A stretch of 64,000 nt of DNA from Ahaetulla prasina. Lineage: Eukaryota; Chordata; Lepidosauria; Squamata; Colubridae. Within the stretch, counting starts at the first letter, position 1, and each line of letters starts with the position of its first letter. Where the stretch lies: contig NC_080540.1 of the NCBI RefSeq assembly GCF_028640845.1, positions 216,301,300 through 216,365,299 on the forward strand. The letters run 5' to 3'. Shown here piece after piece: positions 51,573 through 62,585 of the stretch. The position numbers and the translations under genes were made by a program. The notes beneath the pieces were generated by a model. The model searched no databases, was not told where the DNA came from, and saw only the letters and a list, made by a program, of their open reading frames with translations.

Positions 51573-52017
51573 AAACCCCATGAAAATATTGAGATGAGTT
51601 GAATGCCAGAAAATGAAGCAGTTTATGAGATCTTTCCCCATATAGAAAAAAAAAATCTTTGGAGACCAACTCTAAAAGCAGTTCATATTAAATTAGGTTG
51701 TCCTTAAATCTTGAAGTTCAACCTCAGATCAAATAATGTGCTCATCTCCTATTCAAATCTAATCCGTGCTGATCTGTCCAGGCCCTCAGCATTTTGAATG
51801 TTTATAATAGACCTCCTGCAGAAAATGGCCTGAAAAATTGGATTCCTCTACTGACTCCAGTGATTTTGCAAAACCACCAGCCTTTTGTGGCCTTCTCCCA
51901 AGTATTCCTCCAAAGAATTCTAAAATACACAGCTCAAAAGACATCAACTCAACTCTGTTAGAAAATCTGGTTAAGTAGCAATGTCATTGTTTTATGAAGG
52001 TGACAGAGGGTTGTATA

Positions 52018-52915
52018 TAGAATAGAATAACAGAATTGGAAGGGACCTTGGAGCTCTTCTAGTCCAACCCCCTGCTTAGGTAGGAAACCCTACACCACTT
52101 CAGACAAATGGTTATCCAACATCTTCTTAAAAACTTCCAGTGTTGGAGCATTTACAACTTCTGGAGGCAAGTTGTTCCACTGATTAATTGTTCTAACTGT
52201 AGGGAAATTTCTTCTTAGTTCTAAGTTGCTTCTCTCCTTGATTAGTTTCCACCTATTGCTTCTTGTTCTACCCTCAGATGCTTTGGAGATTAGAATTACT
52301 CCCTCTTCTTTGTGGCAACCTCTGAGATATCAGAACACTGCTACCATGTCACCCCTAGTCCTTCTTTTCATAAGACTAGACATATCCAGTTCCAGCAACT
52401 ATTCTTTATATGTTTTATCCTCGAGTCCCCTAATCATCTTTGTTGCTCTTCTCTGCACTCTTTCTAGAGTCTCAACAACTTTTTTACATTGTGACTACCA
52501 AAACTGGATGCAGTATTCCAAATGTGGCCTTACCAAGGCATTATAGAGTGGTATTAACACTTCACGTGTTCTTGATTCTATCCCTCTGTTTATGCAGCTT
52601 AGAACTGTGTTGGCTTTTTTGGCAGCTGCAGCAGACTGCTGGCTTATATTTAAGTGATTGTCCACCAGGACTCTAAGATCCATCTCACAGTTACTACTAT
52701 TGAGCAAGGTATCACATATACTATACCTGTGCATTTTGTTTTTCTTGCCTAAATGTAGAACCTTACTTTTTTCACCTTTGAATTTCATTTTGTTAGACAG
52801 CACCCAATGTTCAAGTCTGTCAAGATCCTTCTGTATCTTAAGCCTATCTTCCGGAGTGTTGGCTATTCTGAGTTCTATCCCATATCTCTGCATATTTTTT
52901 CTAGACTCTTCTACA
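52018..52915 (-). mobile_element. CR1 LINE, 3' 0.9 kb, antisense
   Basis: Begins (plus strand) 'agaataacagaattggaagg' and 'ttctagtccaaccccctgct', the inverse of a CR1 terminus. The minus-strand frame 52495-52893 (132 codons) encodes the RT C-terminus: 'DLDRLEHWVLSNKMKF', 'KSKVLHLGKKN', 'MDLRVLVDNHLNISQQ' and 'YNALVRPHLEYCIQFW'. The catalytic RT core lies beyond the truncation at 52915. The largest CR1 piece in the window. Confidence 0.92.
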
Positions 52916-53040
52916 ATTCATTTGAAAAACCTATGGAATTATAAACTGAATGCTGAAATGCTGTGTCACAACTATCTGCAGTGATTTTTTTCAGTAATGC
53001 TTTTTTTTTTACCTTGTGTAACATGAGCTTGAAACAATGT

Positions 53041-53229
53041 TGTTAAGTCTGGGCAATGATGAGACAGGAGACCACATGAATGACAACAGCTCTTTGGTTT
53101 ATTGTGAGAACCCAGCAAAAACACTAGGCAAACCTCTCTCTTTATATAGTATTTTGGCTGAGGCACCAACCGATCAGGAACGTGTATTTTCCCGCCCAAA
53201 TTTCCCTCCAAATATTCAAATACATTACA
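53041..53229 (-). mobile_element. Solo LTR of the gypsy (mag-like) family
   Basis: 189 bp that align end to end with the LTRs at 14703 and 19105 with perhaps 20 percent difference ('tgttaagtctgggcaatgatg', 'gacaacagctctttgg', 'tatatag', 'ccgatcaggaacg'). Exact 5-bp duplication AATGT at 53036-53040 and 53230-53234. Recombination between LTRs probably removed the interior. Confidence 0.93.
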
Positions 53230-53399
53230 AATGTAGTTTCAGAGGAGTGATTTAGTGTGATAATTCCACCTTTGTTATCCTTCACTTTGTCTGCTGTTGG
53301 CATCCATGCTCTCCATGTTAATACCCGAAAGAATCACTAGCAGCCACTAATTCAAAATATCATTGCATTTGGATATAGAAATATAAATTTAACAACAAT

Positions 53400-53860
53400 G
53401 CTAAAGAAAATTCTGAAGGATTTGGAAATTTGTTGAAAATCTTCGCTAGATATCAAAATTGATAAAGTTTGTCAGGTCCTCCCTTATGGAAGAAATGGTG
53501 AAGATGATGGGATTTGCAGAGATGGCTTAATTAACTTCTTGGTTAGAGAAAAGATAATATTTACATTTAGGGTGACTGGAAACTCCTTTATAGACTTTTT
53601 GCATGAAACAGAAAAAAAGGCATTTATGACTTACAGTTTTGATGATTAGAAAAAAAAGATAACAGAAAAATAAATAAAAAGTGGGCTTTTTATTGTAATC
53701 ACAGAGTAAGAGATAATACAGTAAGTATAATTGTATTTGCTGCAGAAGAAATTGGAAGATTCTTCTTTCTATTTCTTTTTATTCATTTTTGTCTTTTCTT
53801 TTCTTTTCTTTTCTTTTCTTTATTCCGCATTAGTTTGTGTTAATTTGTATATTGTCTTTA
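53400..53860 (+). mobile_element. L1 LINE, 3' end
   Basis: 'gaagatgatgggatttgcagagatgg', 'actggaaactcctttatagac' and 'ttgcatgaaacagaaaa' are worn versions of the C-terminal ORF2 sequence of squamate L1. The homologous stretch lies at 56160-56360. A 3' UTR with a (TTTTC)n run at 53796-53820 follows. Confidence 0.65.
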
Positions 53861-54257
53861 AAACTTTTAAATGTGATTCCTAGATGCTAGGTTGAGCTAT
53901 GTGTAGGTTAAGCCTACAACAGTCACTTGTGCTGGCTGACACTGATTGGAATGAAAAGCATTTAGGAATACATTATTAATCAATTATTAATTGCATCATT
54001 TATAACGTTGAACTAGAACACTCAATAACCAGGTTCAAATTACTATGTGGTCATATGGGTGATGATGAACCAGCAGTGTTGTTATACTGAAAAAATGCAC
54101 AATTTTGGAAAGTCAGGTATCCTAGTTTTTCTGATGGAAGAAAGATGGGACAGAAATCAATAAACAAGGACGCCTACAGCCTTCACTTTTTAAGATTGTA
54201 CACCTAAGGTTCTCCTTAATTTGTTGGTAATCTCTGGATCACCTAATTTTTTTTTTT

Positions 54258-54685
54258 TATAGAATAGAATTTTTATTGGCCAAGTGTGATTGGACACACA
54301 AGGAATTTGTCTTGGTGCATATGCTCTCAGTGTACATAAAAGAAAAGATACGTTCATCAAGGTACAACATTTACAACACAATTGATGATCAATATATCAA
54401 TGTAAATCATAAGGATTGCCAGCAACAAGTTATAGTCATACAGTCATAAGTGGAAAGAGATTGGTGATGGGAACTATGAAACGATTAATAGTAGTGCAGA
54501 TTCAGTAAATAGTCTGACAGTGTTGAGGGAATTATTTGTTTAGCAGAGTGATGGCCTTCGGGAAAAAACTGTTCTTGTGTCTAGTTGTTCTGGTGTGCAG
54601 TGCTCTATAGCGTCGTTTTGAGGGTAGGAGTTGAAACAGTTTATGTCCAGGATGCGAGGGATCTGTAAATATTTTCACGTGTTTT
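54258..54685 (-). mobile_element. Snake CR1/L3-type LINE, 3' end, antisense
   Basis: The inverse of 1600-2094: 'atagaatagaatttttattggccaagtgtg', 'aaggaatttgtcttggtgc' and 'gaaaagatacgttcatcaagg'. It reaches the ORF2 end ('gttcttgtgtctagttgttc') before stopping near 54685. Only two pentamer units are present at its tail. Confidence 0.85.
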
Positions 54686-54992
54686 ATTTTCACATTTCAA
54701 TCACGTGTGAATTTTTTTACTCATTTAAAATTTACACATATAAATTTACACGTGTAAATTTTAGCCAGATTCATTACATGGCAAATGGCTAGACGCAAAT
54801 GTAGCTTTTTTTACCAGATGGGGAAAGTTCATCTTGGCCATCGCCTAGTGATTATCACTGGGTATCTATTGAATTCTATATACGACTGCATGCAAATCTC
54901 AAATTTGTTGCTGGATTGTTGGTGGCATCTTCTCTCCTCCATATTAACCTTGAAAGTCCTCTCTCCTGCTCCCCCACATCTATTTTCCTCAC

Positions 54993-54993
54993 T

Positions 54994-55048
<55 letters not shown>
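54993..55048. repeat. (TTTA)n microsatellite
   Basis: About 14 tetranucleotide units. Confidence 0.95.
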
Positions 55049-55049
55049 G

Positions 55050-56080
55050 TCGCACAATATACTTATTTAGTGGAGGATACAATTATCTCTATTTGCTGCT
55101 ATTTTTAATCTATCTCATTGGCTTCCTGCCTTCTAGAACTTCTTGTCCCCTTTCACACAAACTGCAAGAAATTCAGGATTCATGACACATAGAAGGTCCA
55201 AGTTCTTCCTTGCATTAATCCAAGTCCACTTCTCTCTTAGAAATTCAACAAAGCATCTCTCCCTCCCTCCCATCAGCCACTGGAATGGGGGTAGCCATTT
55301 TTTTGTATGATGGGCAAAACTGAGCTGAAGAAACAGCTATTCATCTTCTGCACACAGTCCTGCAGAAAGGATGGAGGCTCATATAGATGCAAAATGAAAC
55401 CACTATCAGTCTCTCGTATAAAGCCCACACTGGACTTACCCCTCACCAATGGGAGAATATTGGACCTTTTTTTTTAATAGTAATGAATCTGTCTAAGAAT
55501 AAATATGTTAGTAGAATTTATGCTGAAAGGAATTAATGTTTGCCATTGTGCATATCTTTAACCAGTCATTGTGAGATCAGTATACTACCCTAATACACAT
55601 TTGCAATTATCGCTTTTTTTAGTAGGTATGTACATTTTATATTCCTAAAATCCATAATGAGTAAAACAGCTTTCCTCATAAACATTGTGATTTTTAAAAG
55701 TAATTGGGTCCATTAGGGGTATTTCTCTCTGTTTGCTGTAATGAAACAAACCATGAGCTACCATGGTGATTACTATTCACTTATTTCTAATTTGCAAGCA
55801 TTTTAAAAAAATCCCTTCATGGAAAGCCTTCTACCCTTTCTTTCATGCCCCAAAAGAAATAGTTAAAAATTCAATGAATAGCACTTTCTATCAGTTCTTT
55901 TCAACTCACAGATGCTAAGTTTGATTTTATTTCTAACACTGAGATTGAAATTCTATTTTAATATGCAGAACTACAGTCTAGGGAGTCATAAAATACAGAG
56001 TATTTTCATTAGATGATAGCCCTGCTCTTCTTGTTAACAAGAACGCTGATTCATCAAACAGCAGTGATCACGACACTAAG
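55050..56080. other. No recognisable gene or repeat
   Basis: AT-rich anonymous sequence. Confidence 0.4.
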
Positions 56081-56084
56081 ACCT

Positions 56085-56430
56085 GAAATGAAAACAGACC
56101 TTTGGGGAAAGGATTGGCGGTGGGAGAAACTGATGCCGCTTGTAAGCGGGATAGGGAGATTTTTAGACTCTGACATTAGCCACAATGGAGGAATGGTTGG
56201 TGAATATGATGGACTTTGCAGAGATGGTTAAATTGATTTCCTTAATTAGGGAAAAGGCAGTGTCAACATTTATTGCTGACTGGAAAACCCTTATAGGCTT
56301 TTTTGCGTGAAACAGAAAAAAAAAATTCTTACGACGCACAGTTTTAATGATTAGAAAAAATTGATAGTTGAAAAAAGAGAGTTTGTTTTTGTAACCATAG
56401 ACCAAGAAATACTTTTTTATTGGTAATCAT
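56085..56430 (+). mobile_element. L1 LINE, 3' end
   Basis: 'gacattagccacaatggagg', 'gaatatgatggactttgcagagatgg', 'tttattgctgactggaaaac' and 'gtgaaacagaaaa' correspond to the C-terminal ORF2 sequence of squamate L1. Homologous to 53480-53700 but clearly an independent copy. Confidence 0.65.
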
Positions 56431-57209
56431 ATTTGCTCTAAAGGACATTGAAAACAATTTTAATATGATGTGTGTGAAGGTGAAGGGTGTGAAGGGTGTG
56501 TGAAGAGATTTTTCCTTGATCTGTATTTTTTAAGTGAGTTGACCTAATTCATACATACTGCACTAGCAAATGGACCACAGTGTAGTATTTTTTTGGGGGG
56601 TGGGGTGGGGGGATTCTAGCCTTTTCTGTATGGTGTTACAGCATTTTCAATTCAAAACCAGGGCAATAAAAAGGAGAAAAAATGAAATTGCATTTTATGG
56701 AAAATTGTATATAAAAATAAAATAAATATAAATATGAAAAGTAATTGGATTTATAATTAAAAATATGCAAAACTGAAATAGATTGGAAGTAGTACTCAGT
56801 CTTAGCTATTATATATATATATTATGGTTATGCAAATCAAGCAAGATCCAAATGAATTTTCAGTTCAGTGTGATTTGATTCAAATAATTGAGTTGGTTTG
56901 ATTCAGATTTATGGTCTGAATGATTAAATTAAATATATCTTTCTGAAGACTTCATTTTATGCATAAGAAAGTGCATATATGAAAATATATGAAAGTCCAT
57001 TTAATTTTCAAAACAATTTGAAGTCATCCTGTTTTAACATAGAGTAAATATGAAGTTGTTTTAACACACAAGGAAAAAAAACCTACCCACAATACTCAAT
57101 ACTTTTTTTGCATTGATTTGGTCTTTCAGATTAATCAATGCATGTATTTCAGTTCTAGCCTATATATTATTGATTATGTATGGGCTTTATTCAACATACT
57201 TACAGTGTT
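56431..57209. other. No recognisable gene or repeat
   Basis: Very AT-rich anonymous sequence. Confidence 0.4.
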
Positions 57210-57329
57210 TCTCCAAAAAGAAGGCTGGATCTTATTTTCTTTTGACCCCAGAAAAAACGTCTAGGTCTTTTTGGAGGGTTCTAATTATTGACTCACCTCG
57301 TGGCAGTGGCACCAACAGCCCCGCCCAGC

Positions 57330-57590
57330 AGGAGCCTGCTGCTGGCCCACTTCTTCTGCGGCCACTTGCCATCACTCGCATGCATTGCCACAGCCTCCAT
57401 TTTGTGTTCAGATGCCTGCTGGAAGGCTTCTAAAGCCAATAACAGAGCTCTGGATTGATCCAGAGCTCTGTTATTGGCTGCAGATGACAGATGCTGGCAG
57501 GCATCTGAAGGCAAAATGGAGGCCATGGCGATGCATGCGAGTGGTGGCAAGTGGCTATAGAAGGAAGTGAGGCAGGTGTTGGAGTGTGCA
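57330..57590. mobile_element. Foldback element, arms about 110 bp
   Basis: Near-perfect hairpin: 'ccaataacagagctctgga', a 4-bp loop, then its exact inverse, centred near 57460. Imperfect pairing continues outwards through 'cctccattttgtgttcagatgcc' / 'aggcatctgaaggcaaaatggagg' and 'gccacttgccatcactcgcatgc' / 'gcatgcgagtggtggcaagtggc'. The 106- and 113-codon frames here mirror each other and are not genes. Probably a non-autonomous DNA transposon, type unknown. Confidence 0.85.
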
Positions 57591-57639
57591 AGGCCTGGTA
57601 AGTAGGGCAGCTTTTCCATTACCATTGCTGTCATTTCCC

Positions 57640-58490
57640 ATAGAAGAACAAGTTTAAGTAATTAATATTTGTATCACTGAATTCCTAGATGAAAACAACA
57701 GCCATACAGGGCACAACTGATTGATCTACCTCAATATAGAGTCTATCAATAATTTTCTAGATGTTTCAAGGAAGTAAACAATGAGGGGTTGATAATTGTA
57801 TCTATCCTCAGTTGGGAAAGTCAGTATACAATAATTAGAAGCATAAGTAGAGGTGCCTTTTAAATCTCCTCCCAATTGTTTTTCCGCTTGTGCACGGTTG
57901 AGAGAATCCCAAAATTTCCAGACCATCTGGTTCTTTTCTGCAGCATCAAGATACCAATGTTATAAGCAGGTACAATTCACTGTGTTTTGTTATTTAGACT
58001 CACAAGACAGATTCTCGCTGACTGAAAGATGGCCTATTTGAAGGTAAGAGGCACTATAGAAAATTTATATAGAACACTGTGGAAATTGCTATGTTGAATC
58101 TTAACTAGAATTTTGACTGAATGCTCAGGTTCCAGAAAAACACTTTAATGTCCTCTCCTACTAAATTTTGATGGATGTGTTGATCGAGATTTGGGGGAAA
58201 AGATAACATCAACCAAGAAAGACTTAAAATTATGCTATATCTTCTGAATTGTGATTGGTCAATTATATCTTCTGCAGGAAATATCAGAAGGGCTATGCTA
58301 CAATATTTGTGCATTGCACCAGACTAAACATTGTCCTGACTCTGCTTGTGGCCAATTCATTGAGACAATCCTTATGAACTCCAAATTTAACCCTTGCTAG
58401 GGTTATATTTGTCTCTGGCAAATATAAATGTATGCATTTTAGATCCCATCAAAATTTTCATAGCTAATTGAAATGTTTTGCCAGTCATTG
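57640..58490. other. No recognisable gene or repeat
   Basis: AT-rich anonymous sequence. Confidence 0.4.
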
Positions 58491-58494
58491 TTGC

Positions 58495-58750
58495 TGTGGT
58501 GGCACAGTGATTAGAATGCTGTATTGCAGGCTACTTCTGCCGATTGCCGGCTGACTGCAGTTTGGCAGTTTGATTCTCACCAGCTCATGGTTGACTTAGC
58601 TTTCCATCTTTCTGAGGTTGGTAAAATGAGGTCCCCGATTATTGGAGGCACTGACTCTGTAAAACTGCTTAGAGAGGGCTGTAAAGCACTGTGAAGAGGT
58701 ATAGTCTAAGTGCTATTAATAGCCTAAGTGCTATTGCTGTTGCTATTAAA
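58495..58750 (+). mobile_element. tRNA-derived SINE (squamate type), near full length
   Basis: Box A region 'gtggtggcacagtgattag', box B region 'gtttgattctcacc', body 'catggttgacttagctttcc', tail 'agagagggctgtaaagcac' and terminal 'agtgctattgctgttgctatt'. It is the most complete of the three SINE copies here (32470, 45493, 58495). Confidence 0.88.
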
Positions 58751-59185
58751 TGAAATACATTTGAAACTAGGTTCATTTTCATGATCTGAATATAGTTCAA
58801 AGCCAATACTAAACTACTGTATACTCCAACCCAGGGTAAACCCAACTTATGTTGTTATTTTGAGAAATAACCAGAAAAAAATATAGAAAATCAACAAGAT
58901 TACTTCCAACAAGGAAGTAATGTCTAAAACATGAAGACTAAAAAGGAAGTCCAGTGCGATAGTCCAATTAGACTTGAGGCCTATGAAGGGGTCCATCTCA
59001 ACCTACAATCCTTTCTGAGTGCTTCATAAAACTTCAGAAAGACTATGTGATTCCATTTTTTTGGAAAGAAAATGCCAGAATGACTAGAAGGAGAAAGAAG
59101 ACTAATTGTTGGTCTACTAGCAAGTACAGAAAATATTTAACCCAGTTAGCTTCTGGCACTTCCCTAGACACCATATCTCTGAAGT

Positions 59186-59228
59186 GTGTGTGTGCGTGCG
59201 TGCACACGCACGCGTGTGCATGCGTGTA
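59186..59228. repeat. Alternating purine-pyrimidine, self-complementary tract
   Basis: GT repeats pass into CG-containing GTGCGTGC, then the inverse GCACACGCACGC, then GTGTGCATGCGTGT. The whole 43 bp alternates purine and pyrimidine, so both Z-DNA and hairpins are possible in principle. Confidence 0.8.
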
Positions 59229-60060
59229 AAGTTCTTCCCTGTGATGGGCAGCTGGAACATATCTTTGCAGACATATTTATGATACATTTGCCATTTCCTA
59301 TGGGGTGAAGCAGGGTTATGTGCTAGACTGAATCCTATTTAGTTTGTTCTTTGCTTATATGTTGTATTGTGCTGTTGAGGGTCCGAAAGGATACATTCAG
59401 CTTAGATGGCTCCCCCTTTAACCTTTGTCACTTGAATGCAAAGATATTGTGCTTCCGTACAGTCATTCGATTGTCTCTTTGCTGATGATTGTGCACCTCT
59501 GGAATACAAAGACAGTGATCTACATCTAATGTTGAACAATTCTCAAAGGCCTCTCTGCTCTTCAGCCGAAACAAGAATGAAGTACTTTGCCAGCCCATAG
59601 CAAATATCAAGCTTGTAGAATCAAAAATCACTGTTGACGACACCCAGCTAACAAATGTAAACAGTTTCAAATATGTGGGAAGCATCATCTCGAGCGATGG
59701 GTCTTTGGATAAAGAAATTGACTCTAGCAAGGCCAGCCGAGCATTTGAGCCGCTACATACTAGTATTCTCAATCAACACAAATGCATACTAGAATGCATT
59801 GATCCATGCATTTGAAAGTCAACAGAGCTGTGGTTATTTCTTCTCTCCTATATAGATGTAAGTGCTGGATTCTGTACTGAAGATACATCAAATCACTGGA
59901 GAAATTTCACATGCACATTCTCTGTCCCATCTTCAGTGTTAATTGGCAAAATTGTGTTTTTACAATTGCTAAACAATGGACTTTCAATGCTCCCATTATA
60001 CTAGATTCTGTACTTCCAGATTTGGATCGCATAGCCACCTCTGGGTACACAGATGAGCTG
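59225..60060 (+). mobile_element. Decayed non-LTR LINE, RT domain (RTE-like, family uncertain)
   Basis: Translation in shifting frames gives RT phrases in the right order: 'GVKQG' near 59305, 'LFADDC' near 59476 (catalytic aspartates), 'NSFKYVGSIISSDGSLDKEI' near 59660-59720, and 'RAVVISSLLYRCKCWILY' near 59824-59880. At least three frame changes and a stop break it. The wording resembles RTE-type LINEs rather than the L2, CR1 or L1 seen elsewhere here. Confidence 0.75.
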
Positions 60061-60413
60061 TAGAACCGCATGTGTTTTTCAAATCCGAAGGACTTTAATA
60101 GACATGCATTTCTTTAATTGCATAAAACTATCTAAAGTTTCCCTCAGAATTACAAAAGGCAACAGTGTCTATCTTAGTAATGTGCTTGAGGAAAAATTTA
60201 AAATGTTTCCCCTAAACTCACATGTACATATACATCAATGCAGTTTCCCATTTGTGAGACAAAAAAGAACAACATGTGAGAAAACTGAATGTACTGAAAT
60301 AGAACCAGCATACTGTATAAATGACATATGTTTCCATTCCAGTTCATCATGTTAAGAAGTTTACAATTTTAAGGGCTGAATTTCTTTTTCTTGTTATTCA
60401 GAACAGGTGTGTG
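60061..60413. other. No recognisable gene or repeat
   Basis: A 100-codon frame at 60053-60355 has no recognised domain and is probably chance. Confidence 0.4.
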
Positions 60414-61533
60414 TGTCTGTGTGTTTCATATATTTTAGATTAGAAACCTGTGGACAGGAATTGTCTTTTTTTAATATAAACTAATATTTTCTATCATAGA
60501 ACAGAAGGGTTTGAGGTTTGTTGAAAGAATAATGCTTTAAATAAACACATAAAATACACTTTTCTTTTTTTTAAAAAAAATCACTTAATAAAAATCAAGC
60601 TCTTTCAGGTAGTGGTACAAAATGCACTGATCCTTAAAGTCGAGATCTTCACCTAAAATGTCAATCAAGTTGCTTAGAGAGATAATAATTTTGAAAGTCT
60701 TGTGATTTTTCTACTGCTGCTTGGACAGTTTACAACCACTGCGATGTGCGATGTCCTGCTTTTTTATAAAACCATTCGGCTGAAACCCTGTCAAAATAGA
60801 TGAAGCCTGCCAGTGGATTTCTCAAATGATCTGCCAATGGAAGTGAAATCTTTAGCAACTGGCCAGTAGAAGAGGGATCCAGATGGCACTTTCGGCTGTT
60901 TTTTTTTACAGAACTCCATGTGTATCCAACAACAACAACAAAATTGGCTATTGCCTCTCTATATGGAAAATCTGGAGGCATTTGTTATCAACTGTACCAT
61001 TGGTACAAGACCCATCAATTGCTGCTGATTGATTGATTGAATCTCATAATTTGGCCTCAGCACACAAAAGGGCTCTGGGCAGCATAAAACAAGAAATATA
61101 GAGGAAAAACATATATAAAAAAAGCATGCATCGTTGTAAAAACTATGACGTGCTGCAGCTTTGTAGCAAGAAGTGGATGGGATATTGGAAGTGGTGTCCT
61201 CTATAGTTTTAGATTTCATTTTTTTTTAAAAAAAAATGGTTTGCAATATTTCATGGTCCTCATGTGTGCAAAGACTGACACAGGGCACAAGAATCTCATT
61301 TTCATCTCCTCTCTTCACTCGATGCCAAACTTCATTCTATCACAATAGCAATATCTCCAAAACCGGAGACAAAGCTGCTTCTTGCTTTCTAGGTCAATCC
61401 TCTCTGATCTTCTCTTATTAGACAGGCCTTTCCCCCCCCCCTTCTTTCCCTCTTTTTGGGAGACCCAGGACTTACATTAGGCCTTTGGGAATATAGAGAT
61501 CATGTCCTTCATTTTTAGCCTATATGGCTTCAG

Positions 61534-61777
61534 CAGGGGAGAAATCCAGCAGGTTCTATCAGGTTCTGGAGAACCAGCAAATACCACCTCTGGCTGGCCT
61601 CAGAGTGGGGTGGGAATGGGGATTTTGCAATATCCTTCCCCCAGGAATGGGGAGGGAATGGAGGTTTTCCAGTATCCTTCCCCTGCTATGCCCACCAAGC
61701 CACACCCACCAAACCATGCCATGCCCACCAAGCAACGCCCACAGAACCGGTAGTAAAAAATTTGAATTTCACCACTG
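61534..61777 (-). mobile_element. Non-autonomous hAT element (CAGKGGTG family)
   Basis: Starts CAGGGGAGAAATCC and ends 'ttcaccactg'. Interior in reverse orientation to 19375, with two 'ggggattttgcaatatcc'-like units. Flanking octamers do not match, so the duplication has decayed or the ends are from two insertions. Its twin in the second duplication copy is at about 63706-63946. Confidence 0.85.
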
Positions 61778-61810
61778 GAAGAAATTATTGGGGTATCAAC
61801 GCTTCCATTG

Positions 61811-62103
61811 CAGTGGTGGGTTTCAAAATTTTTTACTACCGATTCTGTGGGCGTGGCTTGGTGGGTGTGGTGTGGCTTGGTGGGTGTGGCAGGGGAAGGA
61901 TACTGTAAAATCTCCATTCCCACCCCACTCTAGGGGAAGCTTACTGAAAATCCCCATTTCCTCCCAGTCAGCTGGGACTCGGGAGGCAGAGAATAGTTGG
62001 GGGCAGGGCCAGTCAGAATTTTTACTACCGGTTCTCCGAACTACTCAAAATTTCTGCTACCGGTTCTCCAGAACTGGTCAGAACCTGCTGAAACCCACTT
62101 CTG
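61811..62103 (+). mobile_element. Non-autonomous hAT element (CAGKGGTG family), 293 bp, exact 8-bp TSD
   Basis: Starts CAGTGGTGGGTTTC and ends 'gaaacccacttctg'. Identical octamers ttccattg at 61803-61810 and 62104-62111. It sits only 33 bp from the preceding element in opposite orientation, making an inverted pair. The same element begins again at about 63979 and runs off the window. Confidence 0.95.
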
Positions 62104-62585
62104 TTCCATTGCAAAGGGCTGTACTAGGTAACAGCAAATGAAATGGGGGCCAGATCTGGCTTAACTGTGGTCCATGTTAATCTGCCTACCTTTCCTGCTT
62201 ATAATGCCATTGCTATTCCAAACCCTCAGACTGAAATGCTGTGGCATATTGGCAATGTCAGATTTATGCCAATAACTTTCCTAAGCAAAGAAGGGGACTG
62301 AATACGTGTACAGAATAACTGCATGGCTGAACACTAAATTCAACATGTATAAAATTGTTTGAGTAAACCAAAAAAATTTTCCAGCTTGAGGGAGGCAGGA
62401 ACACATGTGGCGGATAGTGGATTGAGGCTACACATACCCAGGCTTCCAATTTCCCTGCAGCAATTTATCAGTGATTATATTTTAATTGATCCCCACAGTA
62501 TAAGCCAATTTAGGATGATATCAGCTCAGCTACATCATTTGAAAATCCTTTGAAGTGAGGAGAACTTGTTTTTGCATCTTTTCCT

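Larger units (their letters stand above)
60414..62585. repeat. 2,172-bp tandem duplication, copy 1
   Basis: Every position from 60414 matches position +2172 with about 1 percent difference until the window ends. The left breakpoint lies in a GT-rich stretch ('gtgtgtgtctgtgtgtttc'). Copy 1 contains an antisense LINE tail (61020-61095) and two hAT elements (61534 and 61811). Confidence 0.95.

Noticed and set aside
57113..57634. 106- and 113-codon frames as a gene
   Set aside because: Mirror translations of the two arms of a hairpin element.
58495..58570. Functional tRNA gene
   Set aside because: Box A and B-like motifs are present, but the body and tail match a SINE and no tRNA cloverleaf can be drawn with confidence.
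60730..61219. Two frames repeated exactly at +2172 as a conserved gene family
   Set aside because: The repetition comes from the tandem duplication of non-coding sequence and not from selection on a protein.
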